DNA of 64,000 nt, taken from the NCBI RefSeq assembly GCF_020520425.1, contig NC_079492.1, positions 59,953,042 to 60,017,041 on the forward strand. The letters run 5' to 3'. The position numbers and the translations under genes are program-made. The notes under the pieces are model-generated. The model saw nothing but the letters and a program-made list of their open reading frames with translations. It did no database searches and was not told the DNA's origin. Shown in pieces: positions 43,805 to 56,065 of the stretch; within the stretch, counting starts at the first letter, position 1; each line of letters begins with the position of its first letter. This DNA comes from Spinacia oleracea. Lineage: Eukaryota; Streptophyta; Magnoliopsida; Caryophyllales; Amaranthaceae.

Positions 43805-45471
43805 TATTAGGTTATGATACATATGACAAAACATAAATCATGCGGAAAACCTTAATGCCAGGAAACATATTATTTACACATAATCAGTTAGCATACACTA
43901 CAAAAAATTGTACCATTAACGACGGGAAATTCCGTCATGAAAGGTCAATAATCGTTGATTAATTGCGGGATTTCCTATCGCGAACCCGTCATAAAAAGGG
44001 CCGTCATTAATGGAAAATTCCGTCGTTAACCCGTCATAAAAGATATTTGCAACGGTTGTTCCCGTCTTTGTTTGGTTGTTAGCTCTGTCACAAAAGTCTT
44101 TTGCGACGGAATTTTTGACCCGTCGTAATTAGGTTGTCGTTAAAGATACAAATTTTTGTAGTGATAATTTAGGTGCATACACTTTGTAGCGTGCCCTCCC
44201 TAGCTGCGCCCGAACCGAACAAGAACAAGTCTTTAGGAATCCAAGTGTCGTCCCTCCGTAGATAGTCCGGATCCGCCTTAAGATTGGCCAACTAGAATCG
44301 CCCTTAAGGTACTATAATTTTCTGGTATTTATGGGCAAGAATGTGACTGATTTTTCTGCTCAAAAATCACTACTTTAATTGTATGAATACTTGTTAAAAC
44401 TCTTGTATAAATTTATGACCCTAGGCATATATTTATAGAACCATGGAAAAGATTTTGAATCCTGTTAGAATACTAATTAATTAATTAGAATCCTTTTAGA
44501 ACTCTAAATAATTAATTTAATCTTTTAGGATTAGGATTTAATCAATGCATGAATTCCGATAGCTTTAGGATTCGTATAGCACGTACACACGCACCGCACA
44601 CCCATGCGCAAGCCTTGCGGCCCACGCTGAGCGCACGGCGCACAGGCCCACTGCCCGCAGCCCAGTTGTTTGATCCGTGCGCGCGCGCCAAGCTTTGGCT
44701 GGGCCTGGCCTTGCGCTGGGCCTGGTCGAGGCCTTGGCGTGTTTGCTTGATGCGTGTGGCTTGCTGGGCGACGGCCTGGCTTCGTGCTGGGCCTTCGTCT
44801 AGCAAGCCTCGTCCGATGCTAATTCGTACGATACGCTTCCGATTAAATTCCCGATTCTGGAATTCATTTCCGATACGAACAATATTTAACATTTCCGATT
44901 CCAGAATTAATTTCCGTTTCGAACAAATATTTAATATTTCCGTTTCCGGAATTATTTTCCGATTCCGATAATATTTCTGATTCTGACAGTATTTCCGTTT
45001 CCGGCAATATTTCCGATTCCGGCAATATTTCCATTTACGATAATATTTTCCGATACGTACCATGTTTCCGTTTCCGGCAACATCTACGACTTGGATAATA
45101 TTTATATTTCCGATACGATCCATATTTCCGTTTCCGGCAATATCATCGTTTCCGGAGTATTCATTTACTTGCCTTTGAAGATCTCAGCTCCCACTGAAAC
45201 CAAGATCCGTCGATTCCGAATATCCATAGATGGAGTATTTAATACCATTAAATACTTGATCCGTTTACGTACTATTTGTGTGACCCTACGGGTTCAGTCA
45301 AGAGTAAGCTGTGGATTAATATCATTAATTCCACTTGAACTGAAGCGGCCTCTAGGTAGGCATTCAGCTCACTTGATCTCACTGAATTATTAACTTGTTA
45401 ATTAATACTAAACCGCATTTATTAGACATAACATTAAATGCATACTTGGACCAAGGGCATTATTTCCTTCA
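43805..45471 (-). repeat. Copia-2 5' LTR with MITE insertion (1667 bp)
   Basis: Plus-strand termini are TATTAGGTTATG (TG changed to TA) and TTTCCTTCA. Without the 268-bp MITE and its 3-bp duplication it is about 1396 bp, close to the 1337 bp of Copia-1. The GC-rich block (44580-44810) and TTCCG minisatellite (44830-45160) differ in detail. Confidence 0.93.
43896..44163. mobile_element. CACTA-type MITE (268 bp)
   Basis: Ends CACTACAAAAAATTGTA and TACAAATTTTTGTAGTG, with ATA duplicated on both sides (43893-43895, 44164-44166). Inside are repeated GACGGG/CCCGTC and CCGTCGTTAA motifs in both orientations. The filled and empty LTR versions can be compared with Copia-1 at about 20587. Confidence 0.92.
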
Positions 45472-46031
45472 GGAAAGCCCCCTGATTGGTTGATTGATGG
45501 TCAAAGGACATGTGTCATTGTCAAGACATTCCGTTCTTGGGTCATGGGCCATGAGAATTTAAAGGACACATTACCTAATTCCTAACCCATCAAGGGTGAG
45601 TTAGGTGCCATGTGGCTTGGTTATGTCTCTGAAATATGCCACGTGGCACGTCTTAAATTTGCCACGTAGGCCGGGTATTTTTACCCACATCATTTTCCCC
45701 TCAAGAAGGCTAATAGTGTAAAATCACATCATTATTATGTTGATCATCCCATTTCCCATGCATGGTTTTTTATACCACGATTGACGAGCCACGTGGCTCC
45801 CTTTGCCATTGTTGCCCCTTCCTTTATATAGAGGGAGGGTGATTTTTTTTTTTTTTTAACTTTTTTAGAATTTTACTTCCCTGTTTCTAGAGAGAGATTT
45901 TCTAGAGAGAGAGATTATGTGCTTCCCTAAGTTTACAGTCGAAGGTAGGAGGACGAAGACCCTTCTCACCGCCGCTTAGTTCTTTTTTCCGCCGCCCGGT
46001 TTTACAACCATCTGCTCCTTCATTTTTCAAG
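45472..46031 (+). promoter_or_regulatory. Promoter-like region with G-boxes and TATA box
   Basis: GCCACGTGGC, a G-box palindrome, occurs at 45638-45647 and 45788-45797, with variants GCCATGTGGC (45607) and GCCACGTAGG (about 45661). TTTATATAGAG (about 45834) is a TATA box, followed by TCTAGAGAGAGA repeats as in plant 5' leaders. A CAAG/GTAAAACC donor at 46031/46032 and a TTATGCAG/GAT acceptor at 46267 outline a 236-bp leader intron just before the coding remnant. The intron is predicted, not shown. Confidence 0.5.
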
Positions 46032-46273
46032 GTAAAACCTTATGCTTTATGTTTTGAATTTATTCTTTACTTTACGCTTTTTTTATCAGCCCTCCATCGG
46101 CATTTTAGTTTTTATCAACTCAGTGCCGTCTATAATACTGGCGGTACCTCGGTTCTCGGGCCGTGAGGTTGGAACTTCTGGATGTGGTGTTCTGATATGC
46201 GCTGCACCAATATCTCTCATTTTTAGTTCGTCGTTATGTTCAGCCTTCCATTATGCCTCTTATGCAGGATACG

Positions 46274-47030
46274 ATGGCGAGGTCAAAAAAGACGGCAAAC
46301 ATAGCTGATTTATGGCTAAGGGGATAACATATGGACCATTCTTTATCAGGAGGGAGATCAATTAAAGTACCAGCTTGGGAGCTAAGCCAAACTCCTTCAG
46401 GAGAGGCTCAAAGCTCTCATCATGAATCCATGTACTTTGATCAGTTTTGGATGGAGGAGACGGAGGATGTTGGTCCATCTAATCAGCCCACCGATTCGCT
46501 CGAGGAGTCGGAGCAAGAGGAGAGCAACAGTGGGGTTGAGTTTCAGGTAGCCGAAGAGCCTCAGGTTGCCGCTGCTGAAGTGAGAGGGGAGAATGGTGAA
46601 CTGCCGGCGGGTAAGATCCGTGTGGATCCCAAGTAGATGAAGTGGCTAAAAAACGTATGGGAGGAGTATGCCGACCGCATTAATACCGGTCCGGGGTATG
46701 AGATGAGGCTGTCGGCAAGTGAAGCCTCCACCATTTTTGATGTGGGACCTGGCGAGTTCCCTGTCTATAGTGGAACATTAGAGAGTGGTCTGCGCTTTCC
46801 CGTCCACCCCTTTGTGGAAGAAGTTTTGGACGGGTTTTGCCTCGATTTGTGTCAGCTGACACCCAACTCTTTGTCGAGTGTGCTAGGATATGTGGCCAAG
46901 TGTGAACTGAAAGGTTAGAAACCGTCTTTTCATGCTTTCCTTAGGCTGGCCCGTCTTCAAAAAGCTAAGGGAGCCGAAGGGTGGTTCCAATTGGCCAATA
47001 AGGGTGAGTACGCGACCACATTTGACAAGT
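46274..47030 (+). pseudogene. Remnant of a gene with a putative gypsy-type transposon domain
   Basis: From ATG 46274 one frame runs to 47030 through in-frame TAA at 46325, TAG at 46634 and TAG at 46916. The first part is acidic (EESEQEESNSG). The part after 46637 has LRFPVHPFVEEVLDGFCLDL and QLTPNSLSSVLGYVAKCE, which resemble the domain called putative gypsy type transposon (PF04195), found in gag-like plant retroelement proteins; that match is from memory. Homology continues in frame with FHAFLRLARLQKAKGAEGW until the frame is cut by the inverted Athila LTR at 47030. The three stops and the cut make it inactive. Confidence 0.6.
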
Positions 47031-48354
47031 GATAAGGCGATTTTCGCGTCGTTATAAGAATACACCTCAATCAAACAAATTTTTTAAAATACCTATCTAA
47101 CCGGCTATATTGACTATAGAGGCAAGCGTAGAGATCGTCCCAAGAGAATGAATATGTTTGGCTTTTCAATATAATGTGTTCAAAAGCTAGTTCGAATGGA
47201 AAATGAGTTTGTGAATTAATCTAATGAAAGCAAGAATATGAAATATGAACAAGTAAAGAAGTTCTAGAGATTTCGGGAATCGGCAATGGAAATTGAATTA
47301 AGGGAAGAACAAGGTCAAAACACAATGATTATGCAAAGAATTGATGCATAGGGGAAAAGAAACTAATGACGTGCTCGCCACCTCTCGATAGAACACGCGA
47401 ACCATCTAATCAAGGAAAAGCTCTAGCATAATCCTAAAACTAGACCACTTGCATATAAGACCTACTATTCACTTGCATCAAAGAGGTTCACAATGCCTTG
47501 ACAAACCTAAACAATGCATTCCAATCAATCCTAATCAACTAGCTAGCATTTGCAACTACTAATTAATTAGTCATGGAAATCCTATCATCAACTCAAGTTT
47601 AATCACAACATCAACATGAATTTCCCTATAATTTCCCAAATTCATTCCCAAGGCTTCAACCCTAACCTCTAGACTAAGACTACTCAATTAGCATGATTAA
47701 CATCAAAATTAAACTAAAACATAAGTTCATTCCATACCGGACCAGAATAGGGTTTCATTATCTAAAATGAAGAACATTTGCCACCAAAAGATCAGTCCAA
47801 TAATACCACTCACTTAAAACTAATCATGAAACTAATCCTCATCATGAAACTAATTGAATTAATGAAACTAATTGAATCAATAAAATTCAGAAAATTAAAA
47901 TTTCAAAATTGGGGGGAAAATTCAAGAAAATTCAAAACATGAAACTAATTCTAGAATTCAACAAGGAAATCAAAGCATAAACGAAATTAATGAAGCAACT
48001 AAAGAATGAAAGAACAAATCAAAAAGAAAAGTAGAATTATACCTTGAATTGTTGAAATTACATCAAACTTGAAGAACAAAATTGAAGAACAAAACTCAAA
48101 TGAAAGAGAAAATAAATCTGAAATTTAGAATTTGAATCAACCAAGAATTAAGAATTTGAAGCTAAGAATCCTAATCCTAATCTATAATCTAAGCCCTAAT
48201 CTAATTCTCTAGAATCCTAATTATCAAATCTGAAAATGAAAACTAACTAATTACGTAATTCTAATTTGCTGCGATTTAAAGCTTTATAATATCAATCCCG
48301 CGCAGTTGTGCGATCGAACAAAGGGTATGTTCTGTCGCACAGCAAAACAAAAGC
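47030..48354 (-). repeat. Second Athila LTR, inverted, cut by LARD-Y
   Basis: Plus-strand start TGATAAGGCGATTTTC is the inverted end of the LTR at 17745. The part to about 47160 is a clear inverted match to 17600-17745 (GCCGGTTAGTTAGG region), the rest AT-rich and more diverged. TATA box (minus) near 48284-48291. On its left is unrelated sequence, so it is a 3' or solo LTR. Only about 65 bp lie upstream of the TATA box before LARD-Y, so the LTR start is beyond LARD-Y. The 61-codon frame at 48276 is not coding. Confidence 0.8.
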
Positions 48355-48381
48355 TGTAGACACCTACTTTTGTCCCCATTC
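48355..48381 (+). repeat. First 27 bp of the LARD-Y 5' LTR
   Basis: It starts TGTAGACACCTACTTTTG and ends CATTC (48377-48381), the 5-bp target duplicated by LARD-X (second copy 59387-59391). Confidence 0.85.
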
Positions 48382-49897
48382 TGTAGACACCTACTTTTGT
48401 CCCCATTCCCGAAAGGGAAGGTTCGATGATGAGAACATAAAATCTCCACTTGGAAACGCATCTCCTATAAAATAAAGAATCTCAATCCCCCTTTTCATTT
48501 CACCCGAAACCTGCTATTTATAGAAACCTGCTATTTAGGGAAACCTGCTAAAATAGTAACTTCCGTAATGGGTAGTTGTTAAAAGTGGCAAGTCATAAAA
48601 GATAGAAACCTGTCAGAATTAGGTGTTGCATTCCAACATAAATCCTAAATGAGAGAGAAATTACAAGAGGAATCCTATTCCCAATATGATTCGAAAATAA
48701 GAGTTACGTATTAATTAAAATCCTAACGAGCCTAGAGTTCGTAGCGGGCCCAGACGCATTCCGTCATAAAGTTAATATGCGCTAAAAGACTCGAATAAGT
48801 CTCAAACACTCCGGATTCTAAGAGTCCAAATCTGACAAAGAACTCGGCCCAAACATCATTTTCAACGCCCAGCCCTGGGCGCTGAAATTGCCTAGATCCC
48901 ATTTTCAACGCCCAGAGATGGGCGCCGAAATCTTTAACGCCCAGCCCTGGGCGCTGAAAATACCTGGGACGTGTTCTCTCCTAATTCTTCTTGGATTAGA
49001 GCTCTAAAATTCTATCTTTCCACGAACTCTTTTCTATAAATATAGCCCCAAGTTCGACGTGAAAAGAACAACACACAATTATTATTCTGAGTATTGACTC
49101 TAAACCCCTAAGCCTAAGCCTCACGCTGCAAAACTGATCACGCGTTCTGCCGCAATCGATACAAACATCGAACAGAACGTATCCTGTCCTATAATTTGAG
49201 ATTCGTTAAATAAAAGGAGAAATAGCAAAGTCAAAGTGGTTAGTTTTCTGAGAACCGTGAAGCACCTCTCAAGGGTGCGTCGTAATGTGTCCCTCTTCCA
49301 TTGTTTAATTGCTTTCCTCGCCCTTTTATGAACTGTTAAACTAATTAAATCTGATTGTTCTATCACGCCTAATAAAGATAATATGTTGGGAAATTGGATT
49401 ATCATGCTAGGTCCCTTAAAACAAATCTAAATCAGATAATCGCGATCGATCTAGTATTATATGTTGCATATTGTTAAAATCAACTCAGATTAGTTTAATA
49501 GTTAACGCATGTCCCTTCAATTATTTATGCTGAGCTAGTAAGGATATCCTGCCTCTGGAGTTATCGAAGAGTGAGTACTCCTCTCGGTAGTTACAGTCCC
49601 CCGAACCCTCAATCTCTACCTTGCGGGTGTATGTTGAGAGATCCCCACACCAGGGATCACAAGGGAACCTACGGCCGTCGTGGTCAAACATAACGGCACT
49701 CCCTTTATGTCACGATAACCGGGTTTTGTCAGTTTTTCTCATTGTCGTTAAAAACTGAATGCCGACTCCTATATTACTAGTCAATTGGGTGTAAACTCAC
49801 AGGAAATACAATTACACTTGATTTGACAAAAAAGAAACGTCACACCCACGAGGGACAAGGTCAAGCATTAGCCTCGTGCTTTTTCGACCCCCTCACA
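48382..49897 (+). repeat. LARD-X 5' LTR (1516 bp)
   Basis: TGTAGACACC...CCCCCTCACA. TATA box CTATAAATATAG at about 49034. R-region hairpin GCGTTCTGC/CAGAACGT at 49142-49179. It has three palindromes at 48861-48960, one more than LTR-A. Confidence 0.95.
48861..48960 (+). repeat. LARD palindromes (three) in the X 5' LTR
   Basis: CGCCCAGCCCTGGGCGCTG, CGCCCAGAGATGGGCGCCG and CGCCCAGCCCTGGGCGCTG in about 100 bp. The single palindrome before the usual pair is also present in the 3' LTR (58350). Confidence 0.9.
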
Positions 49898-49898
49898 A

Positions 49899-49916
49899 TG
49901 GCGACTCTGCTGGGGA
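49899..49916 (+). promoter_or_regulatory. LARD-X primer binding site
   Basis: TGGCGACTCTGCTGGGGA, one base after the LTR. One base different from the site of Y. Type usual for Tat/Ogre-like elements. Confidence 0.85.
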
Positions 49917-50682
49917 CAGTGAAGGAAATACTTTTGCTTTTAGGTAATCAAAATAGCCGAAGGGTGAAACGATCCTACCCCGCGTTTATTTCCCCATCAA
50001 GTTGGGACAACCTGAAAATCAGCGTATTAATGTGAACGGACAGAACCGCATAACGAATCTTGGCTCCCTCAGGGAGTTAGGACTAAGGATACCCATCGCC
50101 AACCGGGGGGTGCATACGCTTCGAATGTTGTCCACTCGGCACTTTCGCTAGTAGTACACCCGTCCCAAACCCAATCGCTCGCCCATCAGGTCCCTCTCAT
50201 TGGTGCATGCCCCATTGGCTTACATCGTGATTGGCCTCTTGGGCGAAATTCGTCTGTTGAAGGCACTACCTCGACCGGGGCATGTGTTGGATCTGCGATA
50301 GAAGCGGTACCAAACCAGGCGCAAATACTACCCATAGAATCCTATCATAAACTATATGACATATTATTATTGCCTCATGATGTAATGTTAGTTATGTGTA
50401 GCGAAATATGTCATTGTGTGTGACAAACCATCCCAGAAAACCAACGACTTTAAAAAATTGCCCAAACATTCATAAACCAATTGGCCAAAGAGTTATACCA
50501 AGATACGTGTTCCGCAAACCCGAACCAACGCCATAAAAATAAGCGACGCTTAGGATGGCCTGTAACAAATCCCACAAACGCTGCATAACGCGTAAAGGAC
50601 GTTATTAGGCAAGCACGTAAAATCAAGTAGCATAAACAAAAAAAATATACGCAAACAGAAAACGAGAACCAGTCAGGGACGC

Positions 50683-50740
50683 ATTTTCAGCGCCCCTGGT
50701 TGGGCGCCAATATTTCTCACGCCCACCGCTGGGCGCTGAA
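50683..50740 (+). repeat. LARD palindrome pair, interior
   Basis: CGCCCCTGGTTGGGCGCC and CGCCCACCGCTGGGCGCTG, linker AATATTTCTCA. The equivalent in Y is at 61610-61669. Confidence 0.8.
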
Positions 50741-50874
50741 GTTGCTGATTGGCCTTTTGGTCAGGCACAACAGCCTCGGTGCCCGCGCATAAAAAAAAAA
50801 ACGTAGCAATAAAAGAAAATTCGCAAAATTGCTACAAGGGCGTACGAAAAGGCACTCGATTCTAAAAGAGACTT

Positions 50875-50877
<3 letters not shown>

Positions 50878-50909
<32 letters not shown>
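50878..50909. repeat. TA microsatellite
   Basis: About fifteen AT dinucleotides; absent at the equivalent place in Y (about 61805). Confidence 0.9.
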
Positions 50910-50913
<4 letters not shown>

Positions 50914-52053
50914 CTCTTTGTGTCGTTGTTAGGCTTCCTATAAACGACAATGTTCGGCCCCGAAATCGAGCATGCTAATTTAAATAACCTTGAATGTCAC
51001 ATGGGCAAAGTATTCAAAAAAATGATGTTCAAATAAAGTTTTCAAGGAAAAATAATGATCGAATAAAAAATAAATAAATCCGAGTCTAGACTAGGCTATG
51101 CCAAAGTACAATCTAGATCCTAAGTCTTAGTTTTCTTATCCATAGAATCGGTCCTAATGCTTGGTGTCAATCTGCAAGTTAAAAGGTTAAACCATATTGA
51201 GTCTCCCTTCCTAACATTTAAATCAATAAGCACCCATAGGTAATTGTCATCCCTTGCTAAGAATCTACGGCCTCAATACTCTCTCTCACCAATAAAAAGA
51301 ATATATTATAGTATTTGCAAAATGGAAACGGTCACATTCTGAAAATCATTTCCCCATAGTCGCACAACCCCCAAAGTGAACCTAAGGTGTCAATACCATT
51401 GGCAAAGAAAAAATTAATGGCCTCAAGGCTTATGATCACGTTGGGTCACGACAATCATAGTCCTCTCGAGTCACTCGCTCCTTGAAATACTACTAAGTAC
51501 GGACTAAAAGATTTTCCATGAATGCAACATGACCAACCATGAAAATACCCAAATCGGCATACCATAAGGCTACCATTGGGGTAAAGCAATACACACTAAG
51601 AGGGAAGCCGCACTAATGATTCTAGTCTTGCAAAAATGAAAATTCGATCTCCCCAACTAACTACCTTGCCAACATTAAGCAAAAAGGCGCATGCCAAATG
51701 GACACCCAAGGGTTAAAATCTAAAGTGTCAACCAACGAAAGTTATGGTCCAATTAGCCTAAGTATGAGAGCTGCTTGGTCAAGTATTATAGGCTTACGCC
51801 ACGTCATTATTTTGAGTCTAGGCCACCTCCTTGTATTCATACATGGGTTATAATCAGAAAGATTAATGAAAGTTTGAGTCTAAATCACAATTTCCAATTA
51901 AATCCCAGAAACCGGAGTCTGAAAAGAAGCAAAAGAAAATTGTTTTCGATGTAATTCTTTCGTTAAATTTCAATAAGGTAAAAATAAAATTTTGAATCTA
52001 AGCTATTTGCACATTTTAAGAAACGACTAAATACTCTTGCAAAGTAAGACAAT

Positions 52054-52165
52054 TTAAAGGGCCACCCTAGGCCTACTAAAATTAAAGGTCCACCCTAGGC
52101 CTACTAAAGCTAAAGGTCCACCCTAGGCCTACTAAAGTTAAAGGTCCACTATAGGCCTACCAAAC
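52054..52165 (+). repeat. 28-bp tandem repeat, 4 copies
   Basis: Unit TTAAAGGTCCACCCTAGGCC plus eight bases. Four copies of exactly 28 bp. Y has three (62957-63040), so one unit was gained or lost. Confidence 0.92.
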
Positions 52166-52380
52166 GAGGCTCACTCAGTCTCGCCTCGTGACTCAAACAC
52201 CACAACCATCTACCTTTTACCCCAAATAAAAAAATTGAAGGATTTATGTTGGGGAGAAATCCCAAGCAAAAAAAAAATAGAAAGAGAAAAGGGAGAGCGA
52301 AAAGAGCGAGCCATGAAATACTTAGCCCGTACCTCCCAAAGTGCGAAATTTAGCCAAGTAAACGAAGGAAAAGAATTGAG

Positions 52381-52812
52381 TCAACCAATCCAAATCATGC
52401 CACAAAAACTACATAAAGTTCTGCGATGTCTACCCTTTCCAATCTTTATGTTCTTAGACGCCTTCGCTCTAGGGCCCCTGTTCAGCTCATTTAACCCATC
52501 CATGTTCTCATTGCCATAACCCAAGAAACCATTACCTCGACTCTTGTTCTTGAACTTGTTGTCAACTACAAACCACGTACGGCCATTGACACGTGCGTCA
52601 TACCCATTACTTCCAAAGCCCAAACCTGCTCTTACACCACCATTAGCATAATGACCATATAACTTGTTTGGATACATCCTGTTGATATACCCTTGAGTCG
52701 TCCCCATGCTGCTCATTGGCCTTGGTTGATATAAACTCATGACACTAGCTTGAGGCTGCAAATTGTGAGTCCTAATAGATATAATCCTCATGCTTGACCA
52801 ATACCTATACAA
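52381..52812 (-). pseudogene. Captured ECT/YTH-domain gene fragment, antisense in LARD-X
   Basis: An open frame of 143 codons on the strand opposite to the element. Residues about 20-121 resemble the part just before the YTH domain in plant ECT proteins, readers of N6-methyladenosine in mRNA: LQPQASVMS, QGYINRMYPNKLYG, GLGFGSNGYDARVNGR, GYGNEN and the family signature DGLNELNRGPRAK. After KASKN (52450) the similarity stops and the frame reads into element sequence. The YTH domain itself is absent, so no reader function is expected. The same fragment with several differences is in Y. Family assignment is from memory of conserved motifs. The first methionine is not a native start. Confidence 0.85.
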
Positions 52813-53080
52813 ACTATCCTATCTCATTCAACCCATCTTTCAAGCCGTCTTGAGTCACAAAAATAAAAAAGAGACAAATGAAAAGTACATTATACGCTCA
52901 ACGTAAAAACAATAAAAATAAAAAATAAAATGTGAATAATAAAAAAAAAAAATTTGCAAAGCGCACAAAAAAAAAGAAGCATTTAAAAAAGGAAAACAAG
53001 TATTTAGCGCACAAAAAAGATTCGCAAATATTTGGCACGAAACGAAAAGGAGCAGCGCAAAAAGGCAGCCCAGAACACAC

Positions 53081-53135
53081 TTTCAACGCCCAGACCTGGG
53101 CGCCGAAAGTAATAGCGCCCAGCCCGGGGCGCCGT
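53081..53135 (+). repeat. LARD palindrome pair, interior
   Basis: CGCCCAGACCTGGGCGCCG and GCGCCCAGCCCGGGGCGCCG; the second has one mismatch. Confidence 0.85.
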
Positions 53136-55089
53136 TCTTGCTTCCAACTCCCAATTCATAAAAGTGTTCGTATATTTTCCTATATACATACGGAAGAATA
53201 ACGAACACTTTGGGGGTAGAAGATCGTATAAAAAACGCAAAATACGCACGCTCCAAAATTTTCGTACACTTATTTCACCCTTTTTTCAAACATTTCGAGT
53301 CCACTCGAACGTACTTGTTTAAAATCGGCATTCTAAGAAACCATTTTCTGGCTAAGAACTACGCAAGACCTGATTCCAAATTAAATCTATTTAACGCGGA
53401 TACGTAGGCAATCCATGATTCGGTCCAACCAATTTGCAAAAATGTTATAGCCTATAGAATAACAAGAATAAAAAATAGAGTCCCTTATTGAAATTTAATT
53501 ACTTGCAATCCAAGTCGAAAGAAAAATTTAAGTCAAAGGACGAATCCAAGTCATCAAGACGCCAAAATTAATGAGCACACATCGAAAAATAATAAGGGCA
53601 CGTACCCTTGCCAGAAGGAGCACTCACACTCCTAGGAATTTAGCCAAGACTCAAAAGATCGCTTTGCCTCAATTGAATGGGGGCTAGCGCAAGCGTCCAT
53701 GACCTCTAAAGTACTCGACTTGACCCTCCCTAAAGCGAACTAACTCACTTAAAGACCTTCTTTCACCACTAGACATAATCGTTTGCTTAAAGACCTTCTT
53801 TCACCACTAGACACAGTCATAATCGCCAATAAGTAGTAAAGGAAGTAAGCTTGCAATAAAGAGGATTGTTCTACGGCATCGTCCCATCGTTCCTGCAAAC
53901 TCAGGGCACCCGTTTATGGTAATTCAAAAGCTTGCGAATCCCCTTTGAAAAAAATCAGACATTGTCAATAGGACTTGGCACTTAACCAAGGCTCACCCTA
54001 CCCAGACATATGACACGGGCATCTAAAATCGAAATCTGAAAGCATCATTAATGAGAAGACATAATAGCAACTGGGGGCTAAAGATTGAAATGAAAGAGCT
54101 AGGGAAAGAACTAAGTATACCTTGACCTTTTGTGCAAACATAAACCAAGTAAAACTAAGTCAATTTGAAAACGGTTTATATTCCCGCAATTCCGGAAAAG
54201 ATGGCCCTAAAAATCCCAAAGCACGTGCCTCACGGGCACAAGTAATATCTTGACGCCTGCACCCTGGCTTCCAGCAAACCTTAGACAGCATTCCAAAAAT
54301 CGTAACAGTATTTTGATTCACTCATGTAATCCTGTACGAACCCTTCTATAAGTCAACTTACTTAGGACACCTCGGATTGTACACAGTAGGACTCGGATTT
54401 CAAATAATTTTCAAATAATTTCTTCGAACATAATAATGTGTCGTTGGTTTAATCTAAGTATGCATTTATCTCGATGTTGCAAGTGAGTCAAAAAGATTTC
54501 TAAATATGATTATGGGTAAAGAAAGGCACCTAGCTTTTGGACAAGGCACACTTCAACATGTGACTACCTTGACCATGGCAATGTCGCACAATACGACATT
54601 TACAAGAGAAGTAGCAAACCACTACTCGAACGTTACTTGCACTAAACGAGTGTGGTTCAAACTATTCATGACCCATGTCACCATGAATGCATAAAAACGT
54701 ATGCCAAGCATTATAGCACCAAGCCAATCCCGTAGCTACAATTGGGGGCTTGAGAAAAACACTCTAAAAATACTCGAAATGACGATTTTATCGCAAATTC
54801 TCGACGCTAATGCTATACACACGTCATAGGGGCACAATCTTAAGCTTTAATCGTGTAAAACAAACCTTAGAATGGCTACAACCCCTCCCAAATTCTAAGC
54901 ACTACTTAGAATATATAAAGTCACCCCACTAACAAGGGTAACTGAAAATCGCGAGTCACCAAAACTCCGATCAAACTACTGCACCTAACGCTCGTCCTAT
55001 AAGCGCCCGTTACACAGTCTACGTCGTTCCAAAGCAAAAGAGAAAGAAAAATCAAGGATAAGTACTGTCAAAATATACCCTGAAATCAT

Positions 55090-55146
55090 TTTCAACGTCC
55101 AGAGCTGGGCGCCGATATCTTTAACGCCCCAGCCTGGGCGCTGATT
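55090..55146 (+). repeat. LARD palindrome pair, interior
   Basis: CGTCCAGAGCTGGGCGCCG and CGCCCCAGCCTGGGCGCTG, linker ATATCTTTAA. Confidence 0.85.
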
Positions 55147-56003
55147 CTTTCTGCTAGCCAAGTTTTGCCCAGATATAAAAATGAGAAAGAAACACCTATG
55201 AATCCTCGCATCGATCGAAGTAATAAGCCGTGCACACCCACGCAGAAGGTGCAACACTTGTTCGAGGACCTGAACGAGGCGTGATGAAGTAATCCAGTGC
55301 AAAAAATAAATCCCAACACCTGGAGGAATGTTCTAAGACACGCCGTTAGGCCACACAAGCCTACGTCGCACCATAAGTTCAACCGTCCCACGGTACAAGT
55401 CTAAAAAAAAAAGAGTAAGGCATATAGCACTAATGCGGGCATGACCAAAAGCATGTGCAAAAAAGAGGCAAAGACTACTTATCGCCCAAATTCAAAATGC
55501 AAGCCACATGACCTCTACATTAAGGATTAAAGGTAGCAAAATATTACCTACCACGGAAGGGATAGCTCGCACCTACACGAGCGGAACCCCAAGGCATTTT
55601 TCTCGAAAGAACCTACAAAAATCGTACGCCAAAAGAAAGCATCCCAATATACATACTTGGGGGCTCCAAGCTACGAAACGACCATAGCAAAATAAAAAAA
55701 AATTCTCGAAGCAAATGTTTGAACGATCGAAAGGGCACGATGCTTGAGCCCACTTCATGAATGGGCCTGAACCCTATCAAGCTTCTAAGCAAACTATTCA
55801 AAATCAGTCATTGCTCAAAAAAAAAATGATTCAAGCAAACTGATTAATGGACCGCACACAACGGCCATTCTATGAACGCTCATTCGCACATTCATATCAT
55901 CATTCTAAGTTTCGAACATTTACGAACGCGTTCAAAACAAAAAAAGAAAAGAAAACTAACGAATAAGAGGCCAACTGTGTCATCAAGAAACCTCGCCAGA
56001 ATT

Positions 56004-56065
56004 CATTTTCAACGCCCAGCGCTGGGCGCCGAAATCTTTAACGCCCAGGCATGGGCGCCGAAAAT
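56004..56065 (+). repeat. LARD palindrome pair, interior
   Basis: CGCCCAGCGCTGGGCGCCG and CGCCCAGGCATGGGCGCCG, linker AAATCTTTAA. Close to the LTR version. Confidence 0.88.

Larger units (their letters stand above)
36576..45471 (-). mobile_element. Copia-2: truncated Ty1/copia element with a different gag
   Basis: It is collinear with Copia-1 from 22082 on. On the minus strand: 5' LTR (45471-43805), primer site, leader, gag, pol and part of the 3' untranslated region. The 3' LTR, tract and about 250 bp are missing because sequence stops at the LARD-V LTR (36575). Gag is replaced by an unlike module (about 40361-41170). Several stops and frameshifts show it is old and inactive. Confidence 0.93.
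49917..52053 (+). other. LARD-X interior, 5' part
   Basis: No coding region was recognised. The first 450 bp, with GCACTTTCGCTAGTAGTACA and GATCTGCGATAGAAGCGGT, are strongly conserved in Y, more than the rest. The remainder is AT-rich and collinear with 60868-62956. Confidence 0.75.
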
